A DNA stretch of 64,000 bases, taken from Actinoplanes sp. NBRC 103695. Its GTDB lineage: Bacteria; Actinomycetota; Actinomycetes; Mycobacteriales; Micromonosporaceae. This document shows, piece after piece, positions 16,411 to 23,097 of this stretch (the stretch's first letter is position 1; each line of letters opens with the position of its first letter). Location of the stretch: NCBI RefSeq assembly GCF_030269485.1, contig NZ_BSTL01000019.1, positions 1 to 64,000 on the forward strand, written 5' to 3'. A program made the position numbers and the translations under genes. Under the pieces are notes generated by a model that saw nothing but the letters and a program-made list of their open reading frames with translations, was not told the origin of the DNA and did no database searches.

Positions 16411-17192
16411 GCCGGCACCCCGTACCGGAAGATCGTGGTCGGTCCGCCGTCCAGCCAGAAGAACGGGTAGGGCTCGGCGGACACCGCGGACAGGCCGGCG
16501 CCGCGGAACCGGGGCAGGATGGCGCTGCCGGTCTGCGCGAACGTCACGAACGGTTTGCCGGTGGCGGCGGCATGCTCACGCAGCGGTTCGAACGTGCCGT
16601 TACCGAGGGTCATGCCGGAGGCGAGGATCGCGTCGCAGCGGTCGATCAGCGCGGTCGCGTCGGGCAGGTGCGGCTCGCCCCACTCGGTCTCGCCACCCGC
16701 GTAGTCGCAGGGCAGGTAGCGCCAGCCGCGCTCGCGGAGGCGTTCGAGCAGCGAGTTCACCACGCCGACGACCAGGACCGTGCGGCCGCCGGGCTCCGGG
16801 AGCAGGTCGATCACCGCGGCCGCGCGCCGGCGGGACTTCGCGAGCGAGGAGCCGCCGGGCACGGTCACCGCGGCGTCCGCGGCCTCGGCGTGCGGTCGCG
16901 CGTTCATCAGGTACGCGTCCAGCGCGGCAACGCGGACCGGCTGTGCCGGGTGCGCCAAGAGCTCCTTCACGGGTACGCCCACACAGTCGTACGCGAGGTC
17001 GTCGCCGAACTCGCCCGGTTCCACCGCGCACGAGCCGACCGCGGCGCCGACCCGGAGGCTGAGCACGTGGTTGCGGTAGCCGCGGCCCCGTCCGGTGTGC
17101 CGCGCGCCCTGCCGCGTGACGAAGGCGACGCTCACCTGGTGTTCCTCGGGATCGGTCAGCGCCTCGGCGAGGAGCACGTCCATGGTCGTCAT
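16407..17192 (-). CDS. Rossmann-like DUF364-type protein
   Basis: A 261-residue protein with a mid-region nucleotide- or metal-binding alpha/beta domain: 'VLVVGVVNSLLERLRERGW' (about residues 139-157), 'CDAILASGMTLGNGTFEPL' and 'PFVTFAQTGSAILPRF' match the DUF364 'putative heavy-metal chelation' layout. The N-terminal half carries 'SCAVEPGEFGDDLAYDCVG'. Second gene of the operon, overlapping the ATP-grasp stop by 4 bp (17189-17192). DUF364 proteins have no settled activity; presence beside amino-acid ligase genes under a Fur/Zur-like operator is consistent with a metallophore pathway. Confidence 0.75.
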   Translation of the reverse strand: MTTMDVLLAEALTDPEEHQVSVAFVTRQGARHTGRGRGYRNHVLSLRVGAAVGSCAVEPGEFGDDLAYDCVGVPVKELLAHPAQPVRVAALDAYLMNARPHAEAADAAVTVPGGSSLAKSRRRAAAVIDLLPEPGGRTVLVVGVVNSLLERLRERGWRYLPCDYAGGETEWGEPHLPDATALIDRCDAILASGMTLGNGTFEPLREHAAATGKPFVTFAQTGSAILPRFRGAGLSAVSAEPYPFFWLDGGPTTIFRYGVPA

Positions 17193-18424
17193 GCGGCGTA
17201 CCGGACCTCTGCCTCGGCGGCCAGCGTGCCGGCGGTGGCTCGGGCCGCGCCGGGCTTCTCGTCGACCACCATCACGTAGCCCAGGTAGTCGTTGTTGCTG
17301 CTCGCGTCGCCCGCGCGGTGGCCGGGCCCGCACAGCGACCAGTCCACGATCCGGTCGTCGTCGGGCCATCGCCGGATCGACTCGACGGTGCCCGCCCTCG
17401 GCGGCAGCACGAACGCGACGGCGGCGCTGCCCACGCCGGTGTCCGCCCGGGACAGGTCGGGGGTCTCGCCGAGGGCCAGCTGCGCGTACACCATGGGCAG
17501 GTCGATCCCGGTGACGCGGCGGACCAGCTCGGTGATCTGGTTGCCCGCCGGGCGCGGATTCACCTCCACGACCTTCGGCCCGTCGTCGGTCAGCCGCAGC
17601 TCGGTGTGCGCCACGCCCTGGTCGAAGCCGACCGCCTCCAGGGCGGCCACCGCCGTCTTCTCCGCGGCCGCGCCGTCCAGGTCGGCCGGGAACATGTGGC
17701 CGGTCTCCACGAAACCGGTCGCGCCGCCCAGCGACTTGTCGGTCACCCCGATCACCGTCGTCACCCCGTCCACGGTGACCGTCTCGACGCTGACCTCCGG
17801 GCCGGTCAGCAGTTCCTCCAGCAGCACCGCGGGCACCCGGGGCTGCCGCCGCGCGTTCACCGGGAAGCCGGCCACCGCGTCGAACGCCCCGCGCAGCTCG
17901 GCCTGGTCGGTCACCCGGCGGACGTACATGCCGGCGCACAGGTCGACCGGCTTGAGCACCAGCGGGAACCCGAGCCGGTCGGCCGCGCGGGACACCTCGG
18001 TCCAGCCCTCGGCCAGGGCGAACGCGGGCTGCGGCACGCCGGCCCGGTCCATCGCCTGGCGGGACAGATCCTTCCGGTACGCCGTACGCACCGCATCGGG
18101 GTCTCCACCCGGCAGGCCCAGCCGGGCCGCCAGCAGCGCGACCGTCTCGAGGTAGTAGTCGCACGACGTGAGCACCCCGTCGAACGGGATCGCGCCGTGC
18201 AGCCGGGTCACGTGCTCGAGCAGCGCCGGGACGTCGTTGGTCTCGGCGGTCAGCAGGTTGCGCGCGGCGAGCAGCGGGTGGCCGCCACCGGCCGGCGCGT
18301 CCCGCAGGTAGTGGTGCGGATCCCGGGTCAGGAACGAGAACCCGTGCCCCGCCTCGAGAACGGCCCTCGGGAGCAGCCGGCCCATCGCGCCGACCCAGCT
18401 CTCCACCAGCAACACATGCGCCAT
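17189..18424 (-). CDS. ATP-grasp ligase, first gene of a five-gene operon
   Basis: A 411-residue ATP-grasp enzyme, expected to form an amide bond through an acyl-phosphate. The N-terminal pre-ATP domain covers residues 1-105; the ATP-binding half has 'LGFPLVLKPVDLCAGMYVRR' and 'VLLEELLTGPEVSVETVTVDG', and the Mg-binding motif is 'KVVEVNPRPAGNQITELV' (about residues 294-311). This matches L-amino-acid-ligase/carnosine-synthase-type proteins rather than a purine or peptidoglycan enzyme. It starts at ATG 18424, with GGGG and GGAG just upstream, and leads genes each joined by 4-bp overlaps. A Fur/Zur-like dyad lies 29 bp before the start. Confidence 0.85.
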   Translation of the reverse strand: MAHVLLVESWVGAMGRLLPRAVLEAGHGFSFLTRDPHHYLRDAPAGGGHPLLAARNLLTAETNDVPALLEHVTRLHGAIPFDGVLTSCDYYLETVALLAARLGLPGGDPDAVRTAYRKDLSRQAMDRAGVPQPAFALAEGWTEVSRAADRLGFPLVLKPVDLCAGMYVRRVTDQAELRGAFDAVAGFPVNARRQPRVPAVLLEELLTGPEVSVETVTVDGVTTVIGVTDKSLGGATGFVETGHMFPADLDGAAAEKTAVAALEAVGFDQGVAHTELRLTDDGPKVVEVNPRPAGNQITELVRRVTGIDLPMVYAQLALGETPDLSRADTGVGSAAVAFVLPPRAGTVESIRRWPDDDRIVDWSLCGPGHRAGDASSNNDYLGYVMVVDEKPGAARATAGTLAAEAEVRYAA

Positions 18425-18452
18425 CTCCGGACCCCTTTGCTAGTTGGCCCGG

Positions 18453-18473
18453 TGATGATAACCGTTTCCATTA
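18453..18473 (-). promoter_or_regulatory. Fur/Zur-family-like operator in front of the ATP-grasp operon
   Basis: A 21-bp A/T-rich imperfect dyad in GC-rich surroundings. On the plus strand the left half is TGATGATAAC and the right half GTTTCCATTA, separated by one C; 7 of 10 symmetric positions pair. The 'TGATaAaC-N-GTTTtCATTA' style resembles actinobacterial Zur boxes. It ends 29 bp from the ATP-grasp start codon, and its minus-strand sequence contains a TATCAT -10-like hexamer, a position suited to zinc-dependent repression. Assignment to Zur rather than Fur or another family is inference. Confidence 0.5.
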
Positions 18474-18574
18474 GGTTTGATGGACGCCAGGGTTCCCCGG
18501 CGCGCGTTCCACCCAGGACATGACCGGGCGGACGACCAGAGTGGTCGCCGCGAAGATCCCCGCGATCACCCTGA

Positions 18575-18604
18575 GGCCTGCGGCGGACGTCCCCGCCGCA
18601 GGCC
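18575..18604 (-). terminator. Strong hairpin between the peptide genes and the ATP-grasp operon
   Basis: Perfect 12-bp arms GGCCTGCGGCGG (18575-18586) and CCGCCGCAGGCC (18593-18604) around a 6-nt loop, beginning 9 nt after the stop of the second peptide gene. There is no T-tract, as is common for actinomycete terminators. It could end most peptide transcripts and let a fraction read on, which would give a high peptide-to-enzyme ratio. Confidence 0.6.
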
Positions 18605-18612
18605 CCGCTCCC

Positions 18613-18669
18613 TCAGCCGCCGAGCAGCGCGGCGACGAGCTTCGCCATCTGGACCAGGTGACTCTCCAT
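18613..18669 (-). CDS. Small peptide gene, paralogue 2 (18 aa)
   Basis: Encodes MESHLVQMAKLVAALLGG, with a textbook AAGGAGG eight bases before the ATG and a TGA stop, so translation is well supported despite the length. It is a paralogue of the peptide gene 29 bp upstream: 10 of 18 positions are identical, the length is identical, and both share KLVAA, two bulky hydrophobics and a terminal GG. The peptide would be an amphipathic helix with a flexible Gly-Gly end. Position between a SARP regulator and an ATP-grasp/PLP/epimerase operon suggests a modified-peptide precursor or a secreted signal; either is inference. No family known to me. Confidence 0.6.
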   Translation of the reverse strand: MESHLVQMAKLVAALLGG

Positions 18670-18698
18670 CACGACCTCCTTCTCTCCTCGGTCCTTCC

Positions 18699-18755
18699 TC
18701 AGCCGCCGAAGAACGCGGCGACGAGCTTCACGACCTCGACCACGTGGGTATGCAT
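18699..18755 (-). CDS. Small peptide gene, paralogue 1 (18 aa)
   Basis: Encodes MHTHVVEVVKLVAAFFGG, ending in TGA. An in-frame ATG at 18764 would add three residues (MNA). No good Shine-Dalgarno sequence precedes either start, in contrast to its paralogue. A hairpin (18771-18787) lies just upstream and may be part of the leader. The conserved core and terminal GG shared with the second peptide, at identical length and with substitutions that keep hydrophobicity (LL for FF, MA for VV), indicate selection on the peptide rather than chance ORFs. It lies 93 bp after the SARP gene stop on the same strand. Confidence 0.5.
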   Translation of the reverse strand: MHTHVVEVVKLVAAFFGG

Positions 18756-18770
18756 GGCATTCATTGGACC

Positions 18771-18822
18771 GGGCGGCGGCGCCGCCCATCGATGCCATTC
18801 GACGAGCGCCGAAAGGCTCGTC
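18771..18822 (-). terminator. Two hairpins between the SARP gene and the peptide genes
   Basis: GACGAGC (18801-18807) pairs with GCTCGTC (18816-18822) around an 8-nt loop 27 bp after the SARP stop, a plausible terminator. A second dyad, GGGCGGC-GGC-GCCGCCC (18771-18787), follows it and immediately precedes the first peptide start. Together they would separate regulator and peptide transcripts or attenuate read-through. Confidence 0.45.
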
Positions 18823-18848
18823 TGGTCCGGTCGAAGCCGGGCGCCGCC

Positions 18849-21800
18849 TCAGTTCGCCAGGGCGCGCAGGACGTCGGCGACCGGGCCCTGATCGACGAGG
18901 GCGCTGCCCGCCGCCCGCTCCCCCGCCGCCGGCGCCAGCAGGTCGGCCAGCCGTGCCATCGCGGCCCGGTCGCCACCGGCGATCGCCGCCCGCGCCTGGA
19001 AGCACAGCCGCGCCTCCAGCATGGCGTCGGCGGTGGCGGGCCGATCGAGACGAAGGTCCACGCCCGGCATCTCGGCGTGTCCCCCTTTGCTCTGCTTACC
19101 TGCACGAATGCTCTGCTTACCTGCACGAATGCTCTGCTTACCTGCACGAAGCGCCCGGTATCCGGCCGTGAACACGCCGACGAGCGGGATCCGGAACTCC
19201 TCGGCGAGCCGGTCGGCGGCCTCCGCGTGACGGTCCGCTCCCGCGAAGTCGTCCAGGGCAGCCTGGGTCTGGATCAGCAGCAGGTGACCGAGCACGCGAT
19301 AGCTGACCAGCCCGTGCCGCTCGGCCAGTTCCAGCAGCTCACCACCGATCTGCGCCCGCGTGGAAGCCAGCCCCGCCCGGTGGAAGGTCTGCAGGAAGAG
19401 CCCGTTCAGCGCATAGGCGAGCAGCGCCGGATCACCGAGCCCGCGCGCCAGCCGCACCGCCTCGTCCGCCGCCTCGCGCGCCGCCGCCCCGCCCTGGTTG
19501 CGCAGCTCCATCGCGATGGTGGCCAGCAACCGGCACCGATCCTCCCGAACGCGACGCGACCGCTCCCCATTCGACCCCGGCGACCGCTCCCCGCCCGACC
19601 CCGGCGACCGCTCGCCGCCCGACCCCGACGGACGTTCCTCGTCCGTGCCTGACGACCAGCCCTCGCCACGCCTCGGCGAGGGCTCCTCGTCCGACTCCGG
19701 CGACCGCACCTCGTCCACACCGGGCGAGCGTTCCATGTCGAGGTGTGGCGAGCGCAGGGCTTCGGCGGCCGCGGCGGCGATCTGGCGGGCCAGCGCGGGA
19801 TCGTCGCTCGCGGCCCAGCTCGCCGGCACGTCGAACGCGCAGATCACCCGGGTGGTCAGCGCCGCGTCGCCCGCCGCCAGCTCGATCGCCGCCCCGCGCA
19901 GCCGGCGGGCTTCGCCGAGCTCGCCGGTGACCGCGAGAGACCGGGCCAACCCCATGATCAACTCCGCTCGGGTACGGGCGGAAGCACCGCCCCCGTGCCG
20001 CAGCGCGGTCCGCCACCACCGCACGGCCCGATGCGGCTCGAAGCGACGTTCGGCCTGCTCAGCCGCCACCCGAGCGGCATCCGCGGCAGCGACCCTCGCG
20101 GCGACCGCATCGGAACCCGCGGCCGTGGGATCGGGGCTTGCGGCGAGGTCCAGGTGATGGGCGAGTGCTTCCACGTCGTCTGGCCGGAGCCTTCGGACCG
20201 CCGCGGCCGCCTCGGCGTGCCAGGCCGCCCGGCGGGTTCGCGACAGGCCCTCGTAGACGGCGTCCCGCACGAGCGCGTGCGCGAAACGGAACCGCCCGGC
20301 CTCGATCTCCTCGACGAACCCGCGCTCGACAGCCGACTCGATCGCGTCGAACACCTCGCCGCCGGCACGGAGCCCCTCGCCAGGGAGGAGAGCCAGGTCG
20401 AACTCGGGGCCGAGGATCGCGGCGCGACGGACCACGTCGTGGGTGCGGGCGGGCAGCTGGGCCAGGCGGTGGCGCACCACGTCGCGGACCCCGTGCGGGA
20501 CGCCGGCGACACCGGCCGGAATCCCGGGCACGACACCGCCCGGAACACCCGGCACGACACCGCCCGGAACACCCGGCACGACACCGCCCGGAACACCCGG
20601 CACGACACCGCCCGGAACACCCGGCACGACACCGCCCGGAACACCCGGCACGGCACCGCCCGGAACACCCGGCGTCGCACCGCCCGGAACACCCGGCACG
20701 GCACCGGCCGGAACAGCCGGGACGGTGGGTGGAACATCAGGGACGGCGGGTGGGACGGTGTCGACGAGGCGGGCGAGTTCGCGCACGTAGAAGGGGTTGC
20801 CTCCGGAACGCTCCTGGATCGCCTCGGCGGTGAGCTCGTCCACGTCGCGGCCGAGCGTCGCGCGTACCAGAGCATGGGTTTCGGGCCGGGACAGACCGCT
20901 CAGGGTGAGGCGCAGGGGGTCGGCCTTCGCCAGGCGGCTGAGCAGGGCGTGTGGCGGGTCGGTCGAGCGGTGGGTGGCTACGAGCAGGATCGGGGCGGCC
21001 AGCGGCGGGTCGGTGAGGTGCTCGATCAGCGCGAGGGTTCCGGGGTCGGCGGCGTGCAGGTCTTCGGCGACGATGACCAGCGGCTCCAGGCGGGCCAGGC
21101 CGGCCAGGTGATCGGCCACGGCGCGGCGCCAGCGGGCCTGGGCGGTCGCGGGGTCGCCGGTGGGGCTGGGGACGCCGAAATCCGACGGGTTGCGGTACCA
21201 GAGTGTCCGGTGGTTCCGGGCGAACTCCGCCACCAGGGCCGTCTTGCCGATGCCGGGCTCGCCGCTGACCAGCGCCAGCCCGAGATGGTTGCGGGTGACC
21301 ACCGCGGCCTCGAGGGCTGCCAGAGCGTCATCCCGCCCGATCAAGGAACGACCGGCCGAGGAACGCCCGGCCAAGGAACGCCCGGTCGAGGACGGGCCGA
21401 TCGGGTGACGGCCGGCCTGCGGGGATGTCAGCGCGGGAGCGTGACGCAGGACGTCCGTCTCCAGCTGGCGCAGCGCGGGACCGGGGTCGACGCCCAGCTC
21501 GTCCGCCAGCAACTCGCGGGCCTCGCGGAGGACGGCCAAGGCGTCGCCCTGCCGGCCGCTCCGGTAGAGGGCCAGTGCCAGCAGGCGGCGGGCCTCCTCC
21601 CGGAGCGGATGCTGCTTGACCAGGGCTTCGAGGTCGGGAACGGCTTCGGCGGCGCGGCCCTGGCCGAGCATCGCCTCGGCGCGGAGCTGGACGGCCAGGA
21701 GGTGGAGCTCGTCCAGGCGGTCGATCTCGGCGCGTGCCCACGGCTGGTCGGCCACCTCGGCGTAGGCGGGACCGCGCCACAGATCCAGCGCCTGGTCGAG

Positions 21801-22145
21801 GGCGGCACCCGAGCGGACGTGCTCCTCGAAGCGCCATGCGTCCACGGCGTCGGGAGGCAGGCGCAGGGCGTACCCGGAACCCTCGGTGACGAGCAGGCGC
21901 GGCGGCGTACGCGGCAGACGGTTTGGCTCGAGAGACCGGCGCAACGCGCCGACGAAAGTCTGCACCGCGCCTGCCGCGCGCTCCGGCGGGACGGCCCACA
22001 GGTCGTTGATCAGCGTCTCGGCGGGCACGACGCGGCCGCGGGCGATCAGCAGCCGGGCCAGCACCGCCCGGTGGCGCGGCCCCTTGAGGTCCACCGGCCC
22101 GGTCGCGTCCTCGGCCAGCAGCGGACCGAGCACCCCGAACCGCAC
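18849..22145 (-). CDS. AfsR/SARP-type transcriptional regulator with ATPase domain
   Basis: A 1098-residue regulator. The N-terminal OmpR-like winged helix (about 1-90, 'FGVLGPLLAEDATG', 'GSGYALRLPPDAVDAWRFE') precedes the bacterial transcriptional activator domain (about 95-245, 'RRLLALALYRSGRQGDALAV'). An AAA/NACHT-like ATPase has Walker A 'GEPGIGKTAL' (K301) and Walker B 'PLVIVAEDLHAADPGTLALI'. TPR-like helices follow. Three in-frame tandem-repeat tracts interrupt it, described separately. The start is the GTG at 22145 by family alignment; the open frame extends further upstream. SARPs usually switch on the adjacent biosynthetic cluster, here the small peptides and ATP-grasp operon on the same strand. 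C-terminal helices are intact to the TGA. Confidence 0.85.
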   Translation of the reverse strand: MRFGVLGPLLAEDATGPVDLKGPRHRAVLARLLIARGRVVPAETLINDLWAVPPERAAGAVQTFVGALRRSLEPNRLPRTPPRLLVTEGSGYALRLPPDAVDAWRFEEHVRSGAALDQALDLWRGPAYAEVADQPWARAEIDRLDELHLLAVQLRAEAMLGQGRAAEAVPDLEALVKQHPLREEARRLLALALYRSGRQGDALAVLREARELLADELGVDPGPALRQLETDVLRHAPALTSPQAGRHPIGPSSTGRSLAGRSSAGRSLIGRDDALAALEAAVVTRNHLGLALVSGEPGIGKTALVAEFARNHRTLWYRNPSDFGVPSPTGDPATAQARWRRAVADHLAGLARLEPLVIVAEDLHAADPGTLALIEHLTDPPLAAPILLVATHRSTDPPHALLSRLAKADPLRLTLSGLSRPETHALVRATLGRDVDELTAEAIQERSGGNPFYVRELARLVDTVPPAVPDVPPTVPAVPAGAVPGVPGGATPGVPGGAVPGVPGGVVPGVPGGVVPGVPGGVVPGVPGGVVPGVPGGVVPGIPAGVAGVPHGVRDVVRHRLAQLPARTHDVVRRAAILGPEFDLALLPGEGLRAGGEVFDAIESAVERGFVEEIEAGRFRFAHALVRDAVYEGLSRTRRAAWHAEAAAAVRRLRPDDVEALAHHLDLAASPDPTAAGSDAVAARVAAADAARVAAEQAERRFEPHRAVRWWRTALRHGGGASARTRAELIMGLARSLAVTGELGEARRLRGAAIELAAGDAALTTRVICAFDVPASWAASDDPALARQIAAAAAEALRSPHLDMERSPGVDEVRSPESDEEPSPRRGEGWSSGTDEERPSGSGGERSPGSGGERSPGSNGERSRRVREDRCRLLATIAMELRNQGGAAAREAADEAVRLARGLGDPALLAYALNGLFLQTFHRAGLASTRAQIGGELLELAERHGLVSYRVLGHLLLIQTQAALDDFAGADRHAEAADRLAEEFRIPLVGVFTAGYRALRAGKQSIRAGKQSIRAGKQSKGGHAEMPGVDLRLDRPATADAMLEARLCFQARAAIAGGDRAAMARLADLLAPAAGERAAGSALVDQGPVADVLRALAN
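19088..19150. repeat. Three perfect 21-bp tandem repeats in the SARP gene
   Basis: Exact copies at 19088-19108, 19109-19129 and 19130-19150, each encoding the heptad AGKQSIR (the last ends in K) in the SARP reading frame. The 21-bp period keeps the frame. Copies are identical at the nucleotide level, so expansion is recent. Confidence 0.9.
19558..19660. repeat. Imperfect Gly/Ser/Glu/Arg repeats in the SARP gene
   Basis: Near-identical 24-bp units encode 'GERSPGSG'-type octads in the SARP frame, followed towards the upstream side by related Glu/Ser/Pro/Asp-rich units (about 19660-19740). This is a charged low-complexity linker between TPR-like helices. Confidence 0.7.
20529..20720. repeat. 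Eight 24-bp tandem repeats encoding VPGVPGG-type units in the SARP gene
   Basis: Five identical 24-bp copies (from 20529) and three with one to three changes encode an elastin/collagen-like Val-Pro-Gly repeat (about residues 476-539), directly after the ATPase domain. Copy number is a multiple of three bases, so it can vary without breaking the frame. Confidence 0.9.
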
Positions 22146-22199
22146 CCGCCCACCGTAACGCTGATCGGTTGCTGATCGGGCGGGGGCACTCTGGCCGCC

Positions 22200-23069
22200 A
22201 TGCAGATCCCCGGTTTCGAGTATCAACGCGTCCTCGTCGAGGACGACGTCGCCCTGCACGTGGCGGTCGGCGGTTCCGGGCCGCCGATCGTGCTGCTGCA
22301 CGGTTTTCCGCAGACCCACCTGATGTGGCGGCACGTGGCCGCCGACCTGGCCGCGGACCATACGGTGATCTGTCCTGATCTGCGCGGATACGGCGAGAGT
22401 GACAAGCCGGCCGGCGGCTACTCGAAGCGGCGGATGGCCGCGGACGTGGTCACGCTGGCGGCGGCGCTCGGGCACGACCGGTTCGCGCTCGCCGGGCACG
22501 ACCGCGGCGCCCTGGTCGCCTTCCGCGCCGGCCTGGACCATCCGGACGTGATCACCCGTCTGACCCTGCTCGACATCGTCCCGACGCTGGACATGTGGGA
22601 CGTGCTGCAGGGCGTCCGGGCGGCGATCGGGTTCCACCTGTTCCTGATGGCGCAGCCGCCGGGCCTGCCGGAGACCATGATCGGCGCGGCGCCGGACGCC
22701 TTCTTCGGTTATTTCCTGGACGCCTGGACGAACGATCCGGCCGCGATCCCGCCGGACGTCCGCGCCCGGTACCTGGCGGCGTCGGCCGCGGCGGTCCCGT
22801 CGATCGTCGCCGACTACCGCGCCTCGGCCACCGAGGACGTCGACGACGACACCGCCACCCGGGCGGCGGGAGGCGTGCTGACCATGCCGGTGACCGTGCT
22901 TCAGCAGGACTGGGGTGCGCAGCTCGGCTACGACGCCGCGGCCGTCTGGCGACCGTGGGCGCCGCGGCTGGACCACCGGCTCGTCACATGCGGCCACTTC
23001 ATGGCCGAGGAAGCGCCACAGGATGTGGTCAAAGCCCTCCGAGGTTCCGACAATCGTCGGAAGATCTGA
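22200..23069 (+). CDS. Alpha/beta hydrolase, haloacetate dehalogenase/epoxide hydrolase-like
   Basis: A 289-residue hydrolase. 'IVLLHGFPQTHLMWRHVA' contains the HGFP oxyanion loop, 'DLRGYGESDKP' the second loop, and 'LAGHDRGALVAFR' the nucleophile elbow with Asp as nucleophile (GHDRG), as in fluoroacetate dehalogenases and epoxide hydrolases. The C-terminal catalytic His is in 'VTCGHFMAEEAPQ'. The cap domain is helical (about residues 135-215). Divergent from the SARP gene, with only 54 bp between starts. Substrate unknown; haloalkanoate or epoxide. Confidence 0.82.
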   Translation: MQIPGFEYQRVLVEDDVALHVAVGGSGPPIVLLHGFPQTHLMWRHVAADLAADHTVICPDLRGYGESDKPAGGYSKRRMAADVVTLAAALGHDRFALAGHDRGALVAFRAGLDHPDVITRLTLLDIVPTLDMWDVLQGVRAAIGFHLFLMAQPPGLPETMIGAAPDAFFGYFLDAWTNDPAAIPPDVRARYLAASAAAVPSIVADYRASATEDVDDDTATRAAGGVLTMPVTVLQQDWGAQLGYDAAAVWRPWAPRLDHRLVTCGHFMAEEAPQDVVKALRGSDNRRKI

Positions 23070-23097
23070 TCCGCCCACTGTGGAAGCGTCTGCGGTC

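Noticed and set aside
18520-18891. 123-residue plus-strand ORF
   Set aside because: Its internal repeat is the reverse side of the two peptide genes; no ribosome-binding site or family.
20529-20720. CRISPR-like array
   Set aside because: Units abut with no spacers and are in a coding frame.
19743-22175. 810-residue plus-strand frame over the SARP gene
   Set aside because: Shadow of the SARP gene and its repeats.
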